Assembly: GCA_028293265.1 (NCBI GenBank)
Contig: JAQGPB010000581.1
Span: 1-8,378 of the forward strand
Direction of reading: 5' to 3'
Source: Pedosphaera sp.
GTDB taxonomy: Bacteria; Verrucomicrobiota; Verrucomicrobiae; Limisphaerales; Pedosphaeraceae
DNA: 8,378 nucleotides
How positions within the stretch are numbered: the stretch's first letter is position 1; every line of letters begins with the position of its first letter. This document shows, one piece after another, positions 6,800 to 8,378 of this stretch. Both the position numbers and the translations under genes were made by a program. Below the pieces are notes generated by a model. That model saw only the letters and a program-made list of their open reading frames with translations, did no database searches and was not told the DNA's origin.

Positions 6800-7831
6800 T
6801 CACAAACTGTTCAACACATCAATCAACTGCCGCAGCCGGCCGTAATCGCGGCGGTTGAAGCCAAACGCAATGCGCGGCAATTCCACATAGTCATTGTCCA
6901 CCCGCTCCTCCGCCGTCGGCTCGATGGCCTTGATCTTCGGTCCGGTGATGATGTCGGCAAAGTCCTCGTTCATCGCTTCAATCGCGGATTCCGTCGGCGC
7001 ATGTTTGAGCCGGATCACGAACAGGTCTTTCACAAAGCGCGTGGATTGAAAATTGCGGTAAAACCGCGTGATGATCTTCACCGCCTGATCGGCGTCATCC
7101 GTAATCTGGTACAGGTTGAGATCATCCGGCGAAATCAATTGATCGCGCAACAGATGTTCGCGGATATGTTTGTCCCACGTCTTCCAATACGTGCCGCCCG
7201 GCCGGTCCACCAGCACCAGCGGCATCAACTGGCTCTTGCCTGTCTGCATCAATGTCAACGCCTCGTAACCCTCGTCCATCGTGCCAAAGCCGCCGGGAAA
7301 CAGCGCGATGGCGTCCGAGTGCCGCACAAAAATCAATTTGCGCGTGAAGAAATATTTAAACGTGATCAGCTTCTTGTCGTCCTGAATGACGGGATTCGCG
7401 CCCTGTTCCCAAGGCAGCCGGATGTTCGCGCCAAAACTGTTTTCCAAACCCGCGCCCTCGTGACCCGCGTGCATGATGCCGCCGCCCGCGCCGGTGATGA
7501 CCATGAAACCCGCATCGGCAATCTTGCGCCCGAACTCCACCGCCTGCTGATACTCCACCTTCGTCGGCTGCGTCCGCGCCGAGCCGAAAATCGTGACCTT
7601 GCGCTTCTCCGCATACGGCGCGAACAATTTGAAAGCATAGCGCAACTCGCGCACCGCCGTCTGGATCACGCGCACATCGCCGCTGTCCTTCACGTCGGTC
7701 ATCAGCTTGAGCGCGTTCTCGATGATGTCTTCCACCGCCTCGGGATTATACCCGCCCCCCTTGTAGGCAATCAGCTCCTGGATGCGCCGTTTCAATTCCG
7801 GGTCCATCGGCGGTTTTTCCGTTTTTATCAT
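6800..7831 (-). CDS. LOG-family (TIGR00730-like) Rossmann-fold protein, long form
   Basis: The 343-residue product carries the signature of the LOG/'lysine decarboxylase-like' family. Family members studied biochemically are cytokinin-riboside or nucleotide 5'-monophosphate phosphoribohydrolases. Motifs: KVTIFGSAR (78-86), ITGAGGGIM (112-120), TRKLIFVRHSDAIALFPGG (163-181), then GFGTMDE, giving PGGFGTMDE at 179-187 with catalytic-type Glu187; Arg164 fits the conserved arginine. It is much longer than the ~190-residue plant and short bacterial forms, with about 75 extra residues before the core and 90 or more after it, ending in NRRDYGRLRQLIDVLNSL. The true substrate of such long forms is not known to me. 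The ATG at 7831 is preferred; 7807 (MDPELKRR) is also possible and neither has a clear ribosome site. The frame is open further upstream, but that part is encoded by repeat DNA. Confidence 0.9.
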   Translation of the reverse strand: MIKTEKPPMDPELKRRIQELIAYKGGGYNPEAVEDIIENALKLMTDVKDSGDVRVIQTAVRELRYAFKLFAPYAEKRKVTIFGSARTQPTKVEYQQAVEFGRKIADAGFMVITGAGGGIMHAGHEGAGLENSFGANIRLPWEQGANPVIQDDKKLITFKYFFTRKLIFVRHSDAIALFPGGFGTMDEGYEALTLMQTGKSQLMPLVLVDRPGGTYWKTWDKHIREHLLRDQLISPDDLNLYQITDDADQAVKIITRFYRNFQSTRFVKDLFVIRLKHAPTESAIEAMNEDFADIITGPKIKAIEPTAEERVDNDYVELPRIAFGFNRRDYGRLRQLIDVLNSL

Positions 7832-7881
7832 GCGCGGAGGATAATCATTCGCGTAAAAATTGCAATCCCTTGAACCTTGAT

Positions 7882-8007
7882 GAAAGCTCCAAGCACCAAC
7901 CTCCAAGCTCCAGAGAAGCTCCAAGCCCGCAAACATCAAACAGCGCGGATTGGAGGTTGGTGTTTGGTAATTCTCTGGATGTTGGAGCTTGGACGCTTGG
8001 AGCTTTC
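7882..8007. repeat. Inverted pair of the dispersed ~36-bp repeat
   Basis: The left arm (7882-7917) and the right arm (7971-8007) are inverted copies: the outer GAAAGCTCCAAGC (13 bp) and inner CCAGAGAA (8 bp) are identical, with divergence between. A second exact inverted match, ACCAACCTCCAA (7895-7906) against TTGGAGGTTGGT (7950-7961), links the left arm with the spacer, so the block is a mosaic of several units. It fills the gap between two minus-strand genes and begins directly after the stop of the right-hand gene. The right arm matches the copy at 96-131. No transposase frame lies inside. Confidence 0.85.
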
Positions 8008-8008
8008 C

Positions 8009-8378
8009 CTAAAAATGCGCCAGCAATTTCAACCCATTAATCTTCGTCAAATCTTCCGGCACCACCTTCTCAATCCGCGCGCGGACCGCAGGGTCGAGTT
8101 GTTGCAGGATTGGACCGTTGATCTCCTTGTGGGCGGCGAAATAAACCGGGTCGTCGCTGTTCTCGCGTTTTATAAATTGGTTGATGCTTCTTGCCAGTTG
8201 CCCGACTGCCCGCCGTTCGAATTCGAGCACGAGGTTGTGCCGCTCGCCGGCCGCGCGGATCTCATGCTGGCCGCGCCCTCCGCCCGCGAACCGCCCCGCC
8301 TCGTCCGTCACTTTGTCGGATATTCTTCCGTCGGCCTCAATGGTATCCAGTTGCCCGATCAATTCGACCCTGGGATGG
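8009..8378 (-). CDS. Probable host-attachment/baeRF-like protein, C-terminal part
   Basis: Only the last 122 codons are in the window; the frame is open through the right edge and there is no ATG in it, so the N-terminus lies outside. The pattern fits the C-terminal half of the 'protein required for attachment to host cells' (Host_attach, PF10116) family, related to bacterial eRF1-like folds. PRVELIGQLDTIEADGRISDK matches the family's 'LEN..GR..D' opening; it is followed by the AGRFAGGGRGQHE block, a helix of the E..FARR type (LVLEFERRAVGQLARSINQF), a P-x-YF-A strand, and the terminal EDLTKINGLKLL. Function is not established for most members. The match is from memory of the family pattern; a lone hypothetical protein is the alternative. 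Its stop (8009-8011) abuts the inverted repeat. Confidence 0.6.
   Translation of the reverse strand, partial: HPRVELIGQLDTIEADGRISDKVTDEAGRFAGGGRGQHEIRAAGERHNLVLEFERRAVGQLARSINQFIKRENSDDPVYFAAHKEINGPILQQLDPAVRARIEKVVPEDLTKINGLKLLAHF

Noticed and set aside
6716..7873. 385-codon plus-strand frame opposite the LOG-family gene
   Set aside because: The product looks like an antisense translation (His/Arg-rich, no fold), and the minus strand has the PGGFGTMDE core.

Overview
The window is GC-rich and densely coding. It looks chromosomal and is probably from a member of the Verrucomicrobiota (Pedosphaera/Limisphaerales-like). That assignment is an inference. It rests on the GC-rich codon use, the scarcity of good Shine-Dalgarno sites, the repeated 'AAGCTCCAAG'-type and 'GCGGCAG-N4-CTGCCGC'-type intergenic repeats, and the long LOG-family protein. 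No rRNA, tRNA or CRISPR array was recognised.

Layout, left to right. (1) Positions 1-2549, minus strand: one uninterrupted reading frame of at least 849 codons that leaves the window at its 3' end. It encodes two successive SAM-dependent methyltransferase domains and then a GT-B-like glycosyltransferase domain. Its last ~40 visible codons are written in short intergenic-type repeats. (2) Positions 2550-2705: a divergent intergenic region holding a 16-bp near-palindrome. (3) Positions 2706-3674, plus: a PAPS-dependent sulfotransferase. (4) Positions 3725-4168, minus: a small XRE-type DNA-binding regulator, convergent with the sulfotransferase. (5) Positions 4451-6019, plus: an exported TPR-repeat protein. 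(6) Positions 6037-6770: a REP-associated tyrosine (HUH/Y1) transposase, RAYT, bracketed by two near-identical inverted REP hairpins. (7) Positions 6800-7831, minus: a long LOG-family (TIGR00730-like) Rossmann protein. (8) Positions 7882-8007: an inverted pair of a ~36-bp repeat, with a further copy at 96-131. (9) Positions 8009-8378, minus: the C-terminal part of a probable host-attachment/baeRF-like protein that enters from beyond the right edge.

The first two genes plausibly belong together. A methyltransferase-methyltransferase-glycosyltransferase polypeptide next to a divergent sulfotransferase suggests synthesis and decoration (methylation, sulfation) of a surface glycan. The substrate cannot be read from the sequence. 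The remaining genes look like an ordinary chromosomal mosaic with no evident shared pathway. The repeat biology is the most distinctive part: three separate short-repeat types occur in 8.4 kb, one with its probable cognate transposase, and one has apparently been absorbed into the 3' end of a coding sequence.
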